NCBI GenBank assembly: GCA_005883855.1
Contig: VBAU01000146.1
Location: 1-6,525 of the forward strand
Source: Bacteroidota bacterium
Lineage (GTDB): Bacteria > Bacteroidota > Bacteroidia > Chitinophagales > Chitinophagaceae
Direction of reading: 5' to 3'
Length of the DNA stretch: 6,525 bases
The position numbers and the translations under genes were made by a program. A model generated the notes under the pieces. The model was not told the origin of the DNA and ran no database searches. It was given only the letters and a program-made list of their open reading frames with translations. Below are positions 6,320-6,525 of the stretch, piece by piece; the stretch's first letter is position 1, and the number at the start of each line of letters is the position of its first letter.

Positions 6320-6525
6320 ATGATAAAACGCCAGCAATACACATTTTTATCTTTCGCAATCTTTACCTTATTTTTTGCAACTCGCACACATGCGCAAGTG
6401 GACACAACAAAGCAACGGACCGTGCGGGTGACTTCGACCTTTAAACCGGCGCTACATGAAACGGCAAAGATCAACATGAATGCCACGCCTCCCGCGGCTG
6501 ACACCTCAAAGCCGAAACTTCAATA
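6320..6525 (+). CDS. Exported protein, N-terminal fragment (possible outer-membrane protein)
   Basis: An open frame starts at ATG 6320-6322 and runs off the window after 68 complete codons. The first 26 residues form a signal peptide: MIKRQQ, a hydrophobic core (LSFAIFTLFFA), then THAQ with likely cleavage after Ala25. The mature start reads VDTTKQRTVRVTSTFKPAL and then HETAKINMNATPPAADTSKP. This VxVTSxFKPxLxxxxKIN pattern reminds me of Bacteroidota exported proteins annotated as hypothetical or outer-membrane beta-barrel proteins; too little is present to assign a family. The leader is A-rich with no Shine-Dalgarno sequence. I see no clear promoter in the 233-base gap, so it may share a transcript with the TPR gene. 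Coding is supported by the signal peptide and uninterrupted frame. Confidence 0.75.
   Translation, partial: MIKRQQYTFLSFAIFTLFFATRTHAQVDTTKQRTVRVTSTFKPALHETAKINMNATPPAADTSKPKLQ

Noticed and set aside
6001..6504. Three minus-strand open frames around the last spacer and the partial gene
   Set aside because: They cover the palindromes and lie antisense to a frame with a good signal peptide. The products are low-complexity hydrophobic or cysteine-rich without family character.

Overview
The window looks like a piece of a Bacteroidota chromosome, probably from the Cytophagales/Chitinophagales side. This is inferred from protein character and gene starts; no rRNA or other marker is present. Supporting signs are a very long secreted TPR protein followed by the start of an exported protein of Bacteroidota type, near-absent Shine-Dalgarno sequences with A-rich leaders, and intergenic DNA rich in short degenerate repeats.

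Layout. (1) Bases 1-771, plus strand: the 3' part of a PBP4-type D-Ala-D-Ala carboxypeptidase/endopeptidase gene (dacB-like). Its reading frame is broken by one base near 297-306. (2) Bases 772-846: a short convergent junction made almost entirely of a degenerate 7-base repeat. (3) Bases 847-2749, minus strand: three tightly spaced genes that read in the order DoxX-family membrane protein, YbgC/FadM-type hotdog thioesterase, M50 site-2-protease-like membrane metalloprotease. The gaps are 19 and 9 bases, so they are probably one transcript. (4) Bases 2750-3053 (304 bases without a gene): a divergent control region. It holds two 7-base-phased repeat tracts in opposite orientation, a perfect DnaA-box 9-mer, a weak promoter candidate and a Shine-Dalgarno-like site for the next gene. 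I see no RNA gene in it. (5) Bases 3054-6086, plus strand: a 1010-residue exported TPR-repeat protein. (6) Bases 6087-6319 (233 bases): two small perfect hairpins with A/T-rich 3' flanks. (7) Base 6320 to the window end: the start of a second exported protein, cut off by the window.

How the genes work together. Most products act at or outside the inner membrane: peptidoglycan trimming, membrane proteolysis, a periplasmic TPR scaffold and an exported protein that may be an outer-membrane partner. The TPR gene and the partial gene downstream are the likeliest functional pair. The minus-strand trio shows no obvious shared pathway, and its grouping may be housekeeping.

I did not find a clear new defence or mobile system. 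The most unusual points are the broken dacB frame, the 7-base periodicity shared by the intergenic regions, and the paired small palindromes between the TPR gene and its neighbour.
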